Shown here piece by piece: positions 21,061 through 31,227 of a stretch of 64,000 bases of DNA. The notes below the pieces were generated by a model that was given only the letters and a program-made list of their open reading frames with translations, was not told where the DNA came from and did no database searches. The stretch spans positions 14,033,090 to 14,097,089 of the forward strand of contig JAVTVX010000011.1 in the NCBI GenBank assembly GCA_033439265.1, given 5' to 3'. The DNA is from Dillenia suffruticosa (taxonomy: Eukaryota; Streptophyta; Magnoliopsida; Dilleniales; Dilleniaceae). Each line of letters starts with the position of its first letter. The first letter of the stretch is position 1. The position numbers and the translations under genes are program-made.

Positions 21061-22290
21061 ATTTTTTAATTTTAAAAATAAAATAAAAAAGAATTATATA
21101 TATTTTCTCATTTTCGTTTTATTTTCTAATATTTGACTTCCTCCTTTACATTCTAATCTCTTTACTTTTCCTTTTCCTTTTCCCTTTTTATTTAATCTTC
21201 TCTCTCTTTCACATACTCTAATTGATTTTTTTTTTTTTTACTTTCATTTTTACTATGCATTGCTTATAATAATTAAGTTATAATTATGAAAAGATATTAT
21301 CTTTTATTTCTAAAATAATTATATATTATTCATTATGTCGATAAAATCATACCGGTTGAACCAATCAAATACGAACCATATACACCAACTCATCGATTTG
21401 AGATTTTATATGGTATTTAAAACATTAACAATGCATGCCATAGTTTTATCGGCTTGATGATGTGGCCCAAAGGTTTATCTCTTTATTTAGTTAAAAGATA
21501 AATATTTAAATTTAATTTAATTTGTAAGTAATCTCGTAATTTATATTTAGGAGACATAATTACTAAAATTAAATTTAGGACAAGTGCCAAAATTTTATCG
21601 GATACAACAGTTGATAAACCGGAAATGACCCATGTCCTTTTTTAATTAGTTTGACCGAGTCATGAGAGGTCACTTATTTATTTAATTTTAAATAAATTTG
21701 ATCTTATTTTTCTGGTGTCTATGCCAATAATGATGTGATTTTTTACGCAAATTGAACTCCCAAATCGGTGTGAATAGAAAAATATTTAGTATTAACGGAC
21801 AGTTAATCTAATGAAATAAATATTAAATTTCTTTGGGAATGAAAAAGACTATACTGGAAAAGCGTCCTCTAAATAAGATTCCATAGATACTCAAATCAGA
21901 TTAATTAAAATATGATTCTAGATAACGATAGTAGAAAAAATAAAAATTAAGTTAGCATTAGCCGAAAAATTCATAGAATCAACTCCGTTTGTTGTAATAT
22001 TGTCTCTTAGTCTCAATATTCTATCCATAAATGGCTGGTTATTGTTTTATTGTGGTGCAAACTGGAATTCTGATTCAAAAAACATAAACCCCAGCTCCAA
22101 CTTAAATCTAAATGAAACATTTCTTCACCACTGATGTCTCTCCTCGTTCTCTCTCTTGCTCCTCTCTCTACACCTCTGCATTTCTTACAATAACCACCCT
22201 TACCAATTTCTAAATTTTACCAATAATTTGGTCTTTGATGTTGGAACATTTAATGGTGGGGATTTCATCGTCTTTTATGAAGTAGAATGG
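21061..22290. other. AT-rich intergenic stretch with a SINE family 2 fragment
   Basis: No gene seen. At about 21865-21950 lies a fragment of the AT-rich SINE family 2 (AGATTAATTAAAATATGATT followed by CTAGATAACGATAGTAG). Confidence 0.5.
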
Positions 22291-22660
22291 GGTTATTTTG
22301 TTGCTTGGGACCTAATTTGTGAAAACAAAAAAAAAAAACAAAGACAGAAAACAGAGGAGCAAAAGAGGAAACACCCTACAAACCCATTAACCCCTTTTTC
22401 CATCTTTAAGAATCTGGCTTTCTCCATGTGCTCTCTGACCAAGTGTCGTAGCTCAGTCGGAGGTTCTGATAGCTCTGTTGTTCCCATCGCTACTTGGTGA
22501 CCCATGCAAGTCAACTTGTCTGCACAACGGTTGGCTTCCCAATAGACGTGTCTCACTGTAGTCACCTATAACTCCCTCAGCATTACTCTACATTCTTGTG
22601 CCAACGCTCTTAGAGGGTGGTGGCCTCACTATATACTGCCCAAGGAGTAATATCTTACAG
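22291..22660 (-). pseudogene. LINE fragment, RNase H C-terminus
   Basis: The minus strand encodes VRHVYWEANRCADKLTCMGH, the C-terminal RNase H motif (R.aN..AD.la..g) of plant L1-type LINEs, followed by PPTELRHLVREH. It is related to the LINE at 8.5-9.6 kb (MNRCADLLANMG) but is a separate, short, 5'-truncated and degraded copy. Confidence 0.7.
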
Positions 22661-23432
22661 ATGTGTTTTATTTTTTTATTTTTATTTTTTTGAAGGAGTG
22701 AACCATAACTTTATGCTTGGAACCAAATAAAAAATACTTTCACTTTATTTGAAATAAACTGAAATCATGAATCTTATTTATAAAATGAAATTTTGGAATA
22801 AAAAAATTTATGGAATTCAATTAAATTTTTCCACTTGAAACAAAAAAAATGAAATCTGTGAAATTCAATTAATTTCCTCTACTATTCATTTGCAAAATGA
22901 CGAGTTCTCCTTTTTTATTTTTTGTTTATTTGCGAACCAAACAGTTTTTGTGTAGTTAGAAATGTGGAGTTCATATGGTTCCAAACATAGCTTAAGGGAT
23001 AACGTGCACAAACACACACACACACACAAAGGAGATGTTCGAATTTGAGACTGGGAAAGAAATGATAATAATTGAGTTATAAATCATTGGTAAGACGATA
23101 AATTGCGATGTTAAAAAAGTTTATATCAAAATATATATATGCTAAAAAAAGTTGATTCATAATTTTTTTTTTACCAGCTTTGAAAGGATAAAGGGCAACC
23201 TACAGAAAATGCAAAACGCTAAGAGGGTAATTTGTAATTTTCCCTTTATTAAAATTCTTTCTATAGAGAGGACAAAATTATTATTTCTTTTCATTCAAAA
23301 TTATCACCTTTTCTTTTCAACTTTTGAATAAATATCAAAACAACAATCCTATCAAATCCAGCCAAATCTATTCAAGGGCATTTTTATAAAATTGTTTCTT
23401 ACCAAGCTAGTGATAATTTACGAAATAGAGTT
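22661..23432. other. AT-rich intergenic stretch, upstream of an SPH gene
   Basis: Low-complexity T- and A-rich DNA with a short AC run near 23010-23027. A tRNA-B-box-like sequence near 23038 hints at another degraded SINE but without supporting ends. Confidence 0.4.
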
Positions 23433-23440
23433 TATAAATA
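23433..23440 (+). promoter_or_regulatory. TATA box of the S-protein homologue gene
   Basis: TATAAATA lies 57 bp before the ATG at 23497, leaving room for a leader of roughly 30 nt. Confidence 0.65.
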
Positions 23441-23496
23441 TGGTAGCAACTAGTTTAGGTGATTAAGATATTAGCATCAAACCAAACAAAAACACC

Positions 23497-23916
23497 ATGA
23501 CCACCTTCAAAACCTACGTGCTAGTTCTCTTGCTTTGCTTGAGCATGAATTATCCTATGATCCACCCCATTACCCTATTTGAATACCACATCTACCTCAC
23601 AAACAAAATCAAAATCGGGAGGTTCGGGGTAGAATTGAATGTGCATTGCAGATCAGATCGCGAGGATCTTGGACCCCAAATAATTCCATCTGGAAATCTT
23701 TTTACCTGGACGGCGCCTGTTGTTGTCAGAGAGTCTAACACCTGGTGGTGTGACATGACCTGGGCAAGCGATCATGGCGGCCATTTCGACATGTTTGTGG
23801 TGAAAAGAGATGCTCAACGATGTAGGGAGGAGATTTGTAAGTGGGAAGCTCGGCGTGATGGTTTATATTTTGCCTATAAGGACCAGTATGTTCTTCAATT
23901 TCGATGGTCGTACTGA
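23497..23916 (+). CDS. S-protein homologue (plant self-incompatibility S1 family), secreted
   Basis: A 139-residue protein of the SPH / Plant_self-incomp_S1 family: small secreted beta-sandwich proteins, of which the founding member is the Papaver stigmatic S protein. Residues 1 to about 25 are a hydrophobic signal peptide (VLVLLLCL core). The mature part shows family landmarks in order: YHIYLTNKI, LNVHCRSDREDLG (normally vHCkSkddDLG), GNLFTWTAPVV, WWCDMTW, and RCREEICKWEARRDGLYFAY. Four cysteines (HC, WWC, RC, IC) are in the places that form the conserved disulphides. It is a single exon of usual length, with a TATA box upstream and AATAAA-like signals near 24031. A second family gene lies 3.6 kb away in the opposite orientation. 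Function in this plant is unknown; most homologues have no proven role. Confidence 0.88.
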   Translation: MTTFKTYVLVLLLCLSMNYPMIHPITLFEYHIYLTNKIKIGRFGVELNVHCRSDREDLGPQIIPSGNLFTWTAPVVVRESNTWWCDMTWASDHGGHFDMFVVKRDAQRCREEICKWEARRDGLYFAYKDQYVLQFRWSY

Positions 23917-25539
23917 CTGAAGATTATGTGCACCTCATTGTTTTTCTTGTAATAATATATAGTTGGAAACTGGTGATGGTTATCTTTCTCTTCCATGATG
24001 GATAAGAGAGTTGCGATAATTATTTCTACCAATAAAATTTATCTATTAAAAGGGTTAAAACCTTGACTTAATTAATTAATTTATAGCAAACAAAAAGATA
24101 AATTAATAATTAATTTTGTTATGGTATTTTTCTTTATAAATTTAGCGAATTCTCCGTCTACAGTCCCTCTACTCTTGCATTGGCTATAGTCGATGACTAG
24201 ACAACACCAACCATATTTCTTGGCGATTATCAATGTCCAATGATGTGAAATCATAAAATTTAAGCAGTAATAAGACATGATTATTTTTTTGAATATTATG
24301 ATACGTATTGTACGGGAAACGAAATAATTATAAGTGTAATACTTTATAGAGTAAATATTACACCCACAATGCTTTCTTTTTCCCTGGGTTTAAAATATGA
24401 CATTTGGTACAAGAAAGTAGTTAGGGGAAGTGTTAGATCAAAAATCAATTTAATTCATATTTTCTTTAATTATATATATTTAACAGAGACGGGTTTGATT
24501 TCAAAGATAACCGTTTCATTGACTTTAGTTTTTTTTTGTTATCTTTGACTTAACCGTCCAATATCTAAAATTTCACCCTAATTAATCTAAATCGATTACT
24601 GTAAGACCCACCGTAATCAGAGATCTCTCAACAAATGCCTCTCTATTTCCATGGGGATTCAAATCTCACATGGTTAAGTGGCAACAAACCCTTTACCATA
24701 TGCACCAGCCTTTGTTGGTTGGTGAACCCAATGCGAGATGCTAATGCCGAAGAGCTTCATGCTTTCGTGGATAATGAAATCTGTAAATATCTTCCGACGA
24801 GTGAAATTCCAACACTCAAATAAGAATGAAGAACACACTGAAGAGCTGTATGATAGTCATATATTATTTCTATATGATAAGTATAGAGTTAATAAATATA
24901 TCTGAGTGATTGTCAGTGTTGAACATATATAGGGTACATGCATAAAAAGTCTCATACGTATTGTAAGGTGTAGAAACCTTAATTTTCTTATGAAGAGATT
25001 ATTGAAAATCTTTCAGTATTACCAAGACTATAGCTGAGATCTTTAAAAGATTTAGAATAATGTCGGTTAAAGGAAGTTCAAGTTGTCACGAATGTTCTTA
25101 TTTTATCAAGAGTGACTACCAAGATCTATTCCCTTATTGAGAGAGACTTCCTTGAGACCGGGGAGATTCATATCCGCTTAGGGAAAATTTAAACTTGTTA
25201 GAAATTTACTTTTTTATCGGATGATTTCAAGTTATATTTATTACGTAATATTTTTGTATTAATTAAATATATCCGTTAAGGAGTGGGACATCAGAAGCCC
25301 AAGGGACCTAGAACTAGGATGACCCAAAGGTCAAGAAATAGTTGGCTTCTCGAGAGAGTAAGATCAAGAGGATCGATAGGCATAAGTATGAGTGCTAGGC
25401 CCGGAGAATACTCAACCGAGAGTCTAAGGGCGTATTCGATCATTCATGTGCATTATGGTTTAATGGGTTCGGGTAGTTCTAGTCTTGCGGTAATAGGTCG
25501 TTAGATCATATATCATTAATATTGAAACTTCTCTATCTC
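23917..25539. other. Intergenic stretch
   Basis: Contains the 3' UTR of the SPH gene (to about 24040). Short open frames at 24635-24823 and 25283-25504 show no recognised domain, signal peptide or neighbours; I do not call them. Confidence 0.45.
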
Positions 25540-26170
25540 AAAAAAATTAAATTTAGTTGTTTTCTTTCCGAAAATAAACACATAAATTTTATCTTTATGT
25601 AAACATAGATTTTTTCTTTTTTAATATATCGATTTTAAGTTTTTTTTTTCCTCCCCAGAGGTACAAGTTTTAGTTTTTTCTTTCCCAAATTAAGCATGTT
25701 AATTTCTATCTACAAAAAATGATCAATTTCATTTACATTCTCTCTCTTTCCAAACACGTTAAATTTAACTTTTTACTATTAAAAATACCAAATTTATATT
25801 TTTTTTCTCTCTAAATTAAACATATCAATTTTCTCTCTTTCAAACAATCAACCTAATTCACATTTCTTCATCGAAACACATTAATTTTAAGTTTTTTCTC
25901 TCTAAAAATATTAAATTAAAATTTTGTGTAAAAATAAGTGCATTAATTTTCTATTTCTAAAAAAAAATAAATTTATTTTTTTTCTAAAACTAAATATATT
26001 ACTTTCATCTCTCAAAAAATCTGTTTAATTCATTTTTTTTTTTGTTCTAAATGCATTACTTTTGAGTTTTCTCCCTTTAAAAAATTAAAATTAATTTTTC
26101 TCTCTCAAACTAATAATATTAGTTTTTTTTCTTCTAAAAAATAAAATATTTAAAATTTTTTATATAAAAT
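25540..26170. repeat. Degenerate T-rich tandem repeat
   Basis: About 630 bp in which loosely similar units recur: a word like CATTAATTTTAAGTTTTTTC, then TCTCT, then an A-rich AAAAATATTAAATT part. Unit spacing is irregular, about 50-65 bp. Copies are strongly diverged. No gene is present. Confidence 0.45.
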
Positions 26171-26931
26171 ATTCAATTTTGAGGGAATTATTTCTCCTTT
26201 CCCCTTGTGTTATCTTATCCCTCTAGGGTAACATTTACCCCACCCTCCTTTAAGTGTGGTATAGCAATTATTTTGCATGAATTTTCATGGGGAAGTTACC
26301 CATAAAAATTACTGTGAAAAAGATGGCATATCAAGTATTTTGAAACGAGAAGAATTATCTACATCTTTCTTGTGGAAGTTACAGCATGTGGTGGTAAAAA
26401 CCCTTACATGCTAGCCAGCAAAAGTTGTTGCCTTGGTAAATCATTGTATAGACCAAGTAAAAATGTGTAGGAAGAAATTGTAGGTACACTTAACAATAAT
26501 AATAATGGGTCTCAATTCAAAAGGCTAGAGAGAGATTGTAGGTACACTTCTTACTTCCCGGTTGTGTAGCAACTGGATAGTAATGGAATGGGCAAAAGAG
26601 AAAATGCACTTTCTCCTCCAGCAAACACGGATGGAGAGATCATAAATTCATTTCATTTTGATATATTTTTGGTTTAAGAGAAAGAGTAAAATCAAAACAA
26701 GCAATCAGAAAATCTTATTAACAAATGGCAAATTAACACCACATTAGCATAATAGGGTAGTATCCTTGGGCTCTCTCTCTCTCCCCCCCCCCCTCATGTT
26801 TTCTTTCTTTTCTAGCTGATTTTTACAATTTCATTTTTGGTAAGTAATTGAATCAATTATATTCAACATCAAATATTTATGGCATCGCATGAATGCAAAA
26901 AGCCCATGTTGATTCTGGATTTTTTTCCCCA
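26171..26931. other. Intergenic stretch
   Basis: No gene recognised. Holds a short CT/C run at about 26772-26795. Confidence 0.4.
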
Positions 26932-27031
26932 AACGAAGTCAAGATAACGATTGAAACCAGTTGGGGACCGGAATAGATGCAACTGTTCATTGTAAATCCG
27001 AAGATGATGATGTTGGAGACCATATGCTCCG
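26932..27031 (+). pseudogene. S-protein homologue remnant
   Basis: The plus strand reads NEVKITIETSWGPE and, after a one-base frame change, IDATVHCKSEDDDVGDHML. The second part is nearly the family consensus HCKS.DDDlG..vL that marks the first strands of SPH proteins. No signal peptide precedes it, and the downstream cysteine-containing half cannot be found in any frame. It points toward the intact SPH gene at 27135-27566, which is on the other strand. Confidence 0.65.
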
Positions 27032-27134
27032 TATAAAATGCAACCAATCCGACAAAATAAAACTTCATGAACATGAATCCTACATAAACGGACCATTAGG
27101 ACAAGACCCAGAAAAGGAAAACTCAATACACTTT

Positions 27135-27566
27135 CTATTGCCAACAATACTGTTTTACCCAACTTTGGTTGTCATTACTAAAATAAATTCCAGCCTCTGT
27201 AGCCTTCCAATAGCACTGCCATTGAAGCATACACCTTCCAACGTCTCTGTCAACAGTGAACGCATCAAAGCTCTTTGTCAGGTTTTCCCACTTCAAGGTG
27301 CAAGAGTAAAGAGTGCTTCCCCAAAAATTGACTCTAAAACTCCAACTAAATTCGTCGCCCCATCCGAGTTGATGCACTCCAAGATCATGATCTCCTGAAA
27401 AACAATGCACAACCAACAATCCAATATCATCGAGCCCTCCGTTGATGACATGAACTTGGTATTTGTTGTATGGATAACCATCTATTTGTCTTTGTGCATG
27501 CGGAGTTGTGAAAATGAGTGGCAATGTTATCAAAAGCAAGAGAAAGATTTTGGCACAAGTACTCAT
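27135..27566 (-). CDS. S-protein homologue (plant self-incompatibility S1 family), secreted
   Basis: 143 residues from the Met at 27566 (MSTCAKIFLLLLITLPLIF), which directly opens a signal peptide; a longer frame starting at 27638 adds 24 residues not typical of the family. The mature part has YQVHVINGG, LVVHCFSGDHDLGVHQL, DEFSWSFRVNFWGSTLYSC and DVGRCMLQWQCYWKATEAG plus IYFS. These match the family order vhI.N, HC.S.D.DLG, F.w.F..n.wg.Tl..C, RC....C.W...G.y. Four conserved cysteines are present plus one near the C-terminus (KQYCWQ). One N-glycosylation sequon lies at NLT. It resembles the 23.5 kb gene only in landmarks, so any duplication is old. A (GA)n microsatellite lies about 150 bp upstream. 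Confidence 0.9.
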   Translation of the reverse strand: MSTCAKIFLLLLITLPLIFTTPHAQRQIDGYPYNKYQVHVINGGLDDIGLLVVHCFSGDHDLGVHQLGWGDEFSWSFRVNFWGSTLYSCTLKWENLTKSFDAFTVDRDVGRCMLQWQCYWKATEAGIYFSNDNQSWVKQYCWQ

Positions 27567-27712
27567 TTTTTGTGTATGCAGTAAAAGGATTAACAATGAC
27601 TCGAATGATTTACAAGGCTTTAGGCAAAAGAATATCATAGGTCAATCCCCTTAAATTTACTTTAATGAAATTAAATGTTTGTGCATGCCATTCTAGAGGG
27701 CGTGCAGGATAC

Positions 27713-27718
<6 letters not shown>

Positions 27719-27754
<36 letters not shown>
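27719..27754. repeat. (GA)n microsatellite
   Basis: About 18 perfect GA units, upstream of the minus-strand SPH gene. Confidence 0.95.
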
Positions 27755-27757
<3 letters not shown>

Positions 27758-29538
27758 GGACTGTTATACTTTGTAGCATTGACACCTCTTGACCTTTTAA
27801 AATGAATCGAAAAGACTTTCCATGTTCATGTTAATTAGAATTAAACATAGCACTATTATTTGCCTCATTGGTTATTATAACATATAAATTTAAACTCAAT
27901 TCAATCATTTTGCTCAGAAACTGATCAAGATTTTATATATATGTGGATATATATATTATTGACGTTCTCTTTTTGTATCCCAATGCAACTAGTAATGCTT
28001 GATTCGCCCAAGCTAGGCCAGTCTGGGATTAAAAGATTTTTGAGTGGCCAAGGCTACTAGCTACTCAAGAATGACGATGTTTTCATTTGTTTTCTAGAGA
28101 TCATACATATGTGTCAAATATGCTTCAAAGAGACAGTCTAATAATTACAACCCCCTCCTCAACCCGATAATCCTGAATTCAAATCTCGATTTAACCAAAA
28201 AAAAAAAGTACCAAATACAAAAACATAAACTCTAAACAAATATATACCTCATTTAATTCTTAATATTATTATTTAGCAACGCCCATTCTGGGTCTAACAA
28301 ACGTATAATGTTCAAATTTTTTTAACTTAAATGTAATTATTCAGATTTTCTTATATATTAGATTAGACATACATGAAAAATTAGCCAAGCATTTATATTT
28401 AATGTCTTATATTTTATATAAATATCATTCTTTTCGGAAGTTCAATAGAAGGAGATATTATTAATTATTTTATGTTTTAATAATCTCATTTATATGTTGA
28501 ATTTTTTATACAATCAAGTGGAATTTTTTTTTAATAGAATAAAAGGAGATTGGCATGTTTTGAATTCAAAATCGCTTGTTCTGATACTATTTAATATTTT
28601 TTACGATTACCATTTTTTTAGAAGTTTAAATTAAATAAGAAAAATATTATTAATTATTTTATATCTTAACATAATACAAATTTTAAGGGCAATTGAAAAA
28701 TTGTTTGAGACCAATTAGCACTGTGGAATGAGACAAGTGTAGGAGAAATTGGATGTTACTTGAGTAGAAAGTCAAGTGGTAGCTCTTACTAATATAGATT
28801 AACCACCATTATGGCACTCCAATAGCTAGCATAATTGATATTAGCCGAAATAGTCACACCTGCGACATCATCAGCCAAAATCATAAAAAAATAGATTCTC
28901 AGATATCAAAATTCTAACTCTCTCAACCATAAATAAGTTAAATAAAACATTTTGTTCCTATTTACGAAGCTGTGATGCCAATTAAAACAAATGTGAATAT
29001 ATATATTTTTTTGTTTTCAAGATTTCTCTCTCTCTCTCTCTCTTTTTATGTCTATTTCGGTATTTAAAATTATAATCAGATTAATTCAATTTAAATATTT
29101 ACATGAATTTTATTTAAGAGACAGCTCTTCAGCATAATTTTAAATCCGAAATTTGATTAAACGACCTAACACCCTATCCTACCCTATTCTACTAAATTAA
29201 CTACCTATTATATTTTCAAGATCTCTATCTCTCTCACTAATCTTTACCGTAAGTGTGAGGATCTAGGTTTATTTTATTTTAATAATAATAATTTTTAATT
29301 AAAATCAAATGTTTTAACCTAATTTTTTAATTAAAAATTTTAAATTATCACCATTTTAATATTTTCTCTTATTAAAAACTTCAATTAATCTCATAAGTCT
29401 ATGTTTTTGCTTATGCAAAACAACCAATTAACTTTTATATTACAAATATTTTAATATTTCTTCAATTAAACTCAAGTAGCATTGATGTGACCCATTAAAT
29501 CATTTTAACTAGTAATAAAATAAATAACCTCAAATTGG

Positions 29539-29542
<4 letters not shown>

Positions 29543-29573
<31 letters not shown>
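29543..29573. repeat. (AT)n microsatellite
   Basis: About 15 AT units, next to the inverted repeat at 29603-29697. Confidence 0.9.
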
Positions 29574-29585
<12 letters not shown>

Positions 29586-29602
29586 TTAATATTACATAAT
29601 TA

Positions 29603-29697
29603 AAATTTTGTGGGTCTGATTTTTAATCAAAAAATTGGTTAAACATCAGCAATGCTAAGGAGGGTAAATATTTTAAATTATCAAACCCACAAAATTT
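29603..29697. repeat. Inverted repeat, 18-bp arms
   Basis: AAATTTTGTGGGTCTGAT at 29603-29620 pairs with ATCAAACCCACAAAATTT at 29680-29697 (17 of 18 positions), with a 59-bp spacer. No flanking target duplication was noticed. Confidence 0.6.
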
Positions 29698-30436
29698 CAT
29701 GCATATGCCCAATTTAGAAAAGGTAAAAGAGAGAAAGTGAACTTAAAGTGTTAGGGTTAACCAGAAAGAGAAGTGATTATCTTTTTACTCATTTATGTAC
29801 AATTTCTTTATTGTAGTTTATTAATGATATAATTTACAATTTTATGAATATTAAGGTTTATTTATTTGTGTTTAGTGTAAGTTTAAGTTTAAAAATAGAG
29901 AAAAGAAATAATTTTTTTTTTTTAAACTTTGGTAATGTTTTCTGAGGGTGGGAGGTGATACCCATTGAAATTTATGTTTAAGGTTTTTCTTTTTATTTTT
30001 ATTTATAAATCATCTAATAACAGATTTGATTAAATTTGATTTAAATTAAATTAATTTTTTAACGGGTAAAACTCTTTTATTTTTTTTTTATTTATAAAAT
30101 TTAAATTTGAAATTTTGTTCGATTAAAACTCTGTATTTTCCTTTTGATGCATATTAATTAGTGTGTCGCGTTAAAAGTCGACTTAAAAATAAGAAGAAAA
30201 GAGAAGGAAGGAGAAGTTTGAAGATTTGGAAAACAGCACCGAGGCCCCAAAAGGGCAAACGGGTCAAAAACCCTGCCCCGCCAGCGCCACCCTGCGGCCA
30301 TAAAAGTTTCGTGCCGTTTTACCCTCCTCTCTCTCTCACTCTGCTCACAGATTTGTGGCCTGTGAGGACGAATTCCAATTTGCTCAGGTATCGACTCCCT
30401 CTTTTTCTCTCTTTTCCCATTGAACTGTTAACAGTT

Positions 30437-31227
30437 ATGCATAGGGCGGCACCAGGTAGCACGATAGCCACAACAAATGTTTCAATCAAATGTCGTACGT
30501 TAGTCACTTCCTCGTATAACTACTTACTCTCTTTGTGTCGTGTCACTTCCCCGCCTCGTCCTAAACCCCCTATTCGCTTTTCCCATTTATACTCTACTGC
30601 TTCTTTAGCAGAAGAAGAAGTGGAGCATACTCCAAAGAACTCCATTGATGTGTTTAAGGAATGGGGTTGCACTGATGATCATATATCCCAGATACTTCGC
30701 CGTATGCCTTCTTTGCGCAATGCTGATCTTCCCAAACTTCAATCTAAACTCAATTTGCTTAGCGGTTTGGGTCTGACATCCTCCGACCTGGTTAAGATTG
30801 TGAATTGTCGACCCGGGTTCCTCAATTGTCGTATTAATTATTGTTTTGATGAGCGCCTTCTATTTCTCCATAATTTGTTTGGTTCAAGGGATATGCTTCT
30901 CAAAGCCATTATTCGAAACCCATCTCTTCTCACTTATGATTTTCACTGCAAGCTTAAAACGTCATAGATCTTTATGGGGAATTGGGTATTCGTGGCAATG
31001 ACTTGGTTTCCATGTTGTTAACTCGTCCAACTTTGATTCCTCGAACCTCATTGAATGATGAGAAGCTGAATTATATTCATAGGACCGGGATTTCCAAGGA
31101 TTCGAGGATGTATAAGTATGTGGTTACCCTTTTTGCCATTTCCCGTCTTGAGACGATCCATGAAAAAATGGCAAACTTAGAAAGATTTGGGCTTTCAGAG
31201 GATCAGGTAGTGTGGCTGAACCTATAA
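30437..31227 (+). pseudogene. mTERF-family organelle transcription factor, frameshifted and truncated
   Basis: mTERF proteins bind mitochondrial or plastid nucleic acid through stacked helical repeats and act in organelle transcription and RNA maturation. From ATG 30437 (MHRAAPGSTIATTN) the first about 60 residues look like an organelle transit peptide. The mTERF signature follows (FKEWGCTDDHISQILRRMP, SLRNADLPKLQSKLNLLSGL, GLTSSDLVKIVNCRPGFLNC, MLLKAIIRNPSLLTYD). At about 30959 one base is missing: the first frame ends at 30967, while VIDLYGELGIRGNDLVSMLL and YIHRTGISKDSRMYKYVVTL with RLETIHEKMANLERFGLSED continue in another frame. A stop at 31225 follows EDQVVWLNL, where homologues continue for about 150 residues. 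The missing C-terminal repeats were not found downstream. An upstream in-frame ATG at 30161 gives a basic, non-conserved extension that is probably leader. A sequencing error could explain the frameshift but not the early end. Confidence 0.75.

Larger units (their letters stand above)
27567..30436. other. AT-rich intergenic stretch with simple repeats
   Basis: No gene recognised. Holds (GA)n at 27719-27754, a SINE-family-2-like segment on minus at about 29060-29165, (AT)n at about 29543-29573, and an inverted repeat at 29603-29697. The last 280 bp are the probable 5' flank of the mTERF locus. Confidence 0.5.

Noticed and set aside
26869..27162. Minus-strand 97-codon frame beside the SPH gene
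   Set aside because: It is the antisense of the plus-strand SPH remnant (VHCKSEDDDVGDHML), which carries the actual family signature.
28130..28220. Sequence with B-box-like CTGAATTCAAATCTC and an A run, possible SINE
   Set aside because: No A box, no shared body with the two SINE families, no target duplication seen.
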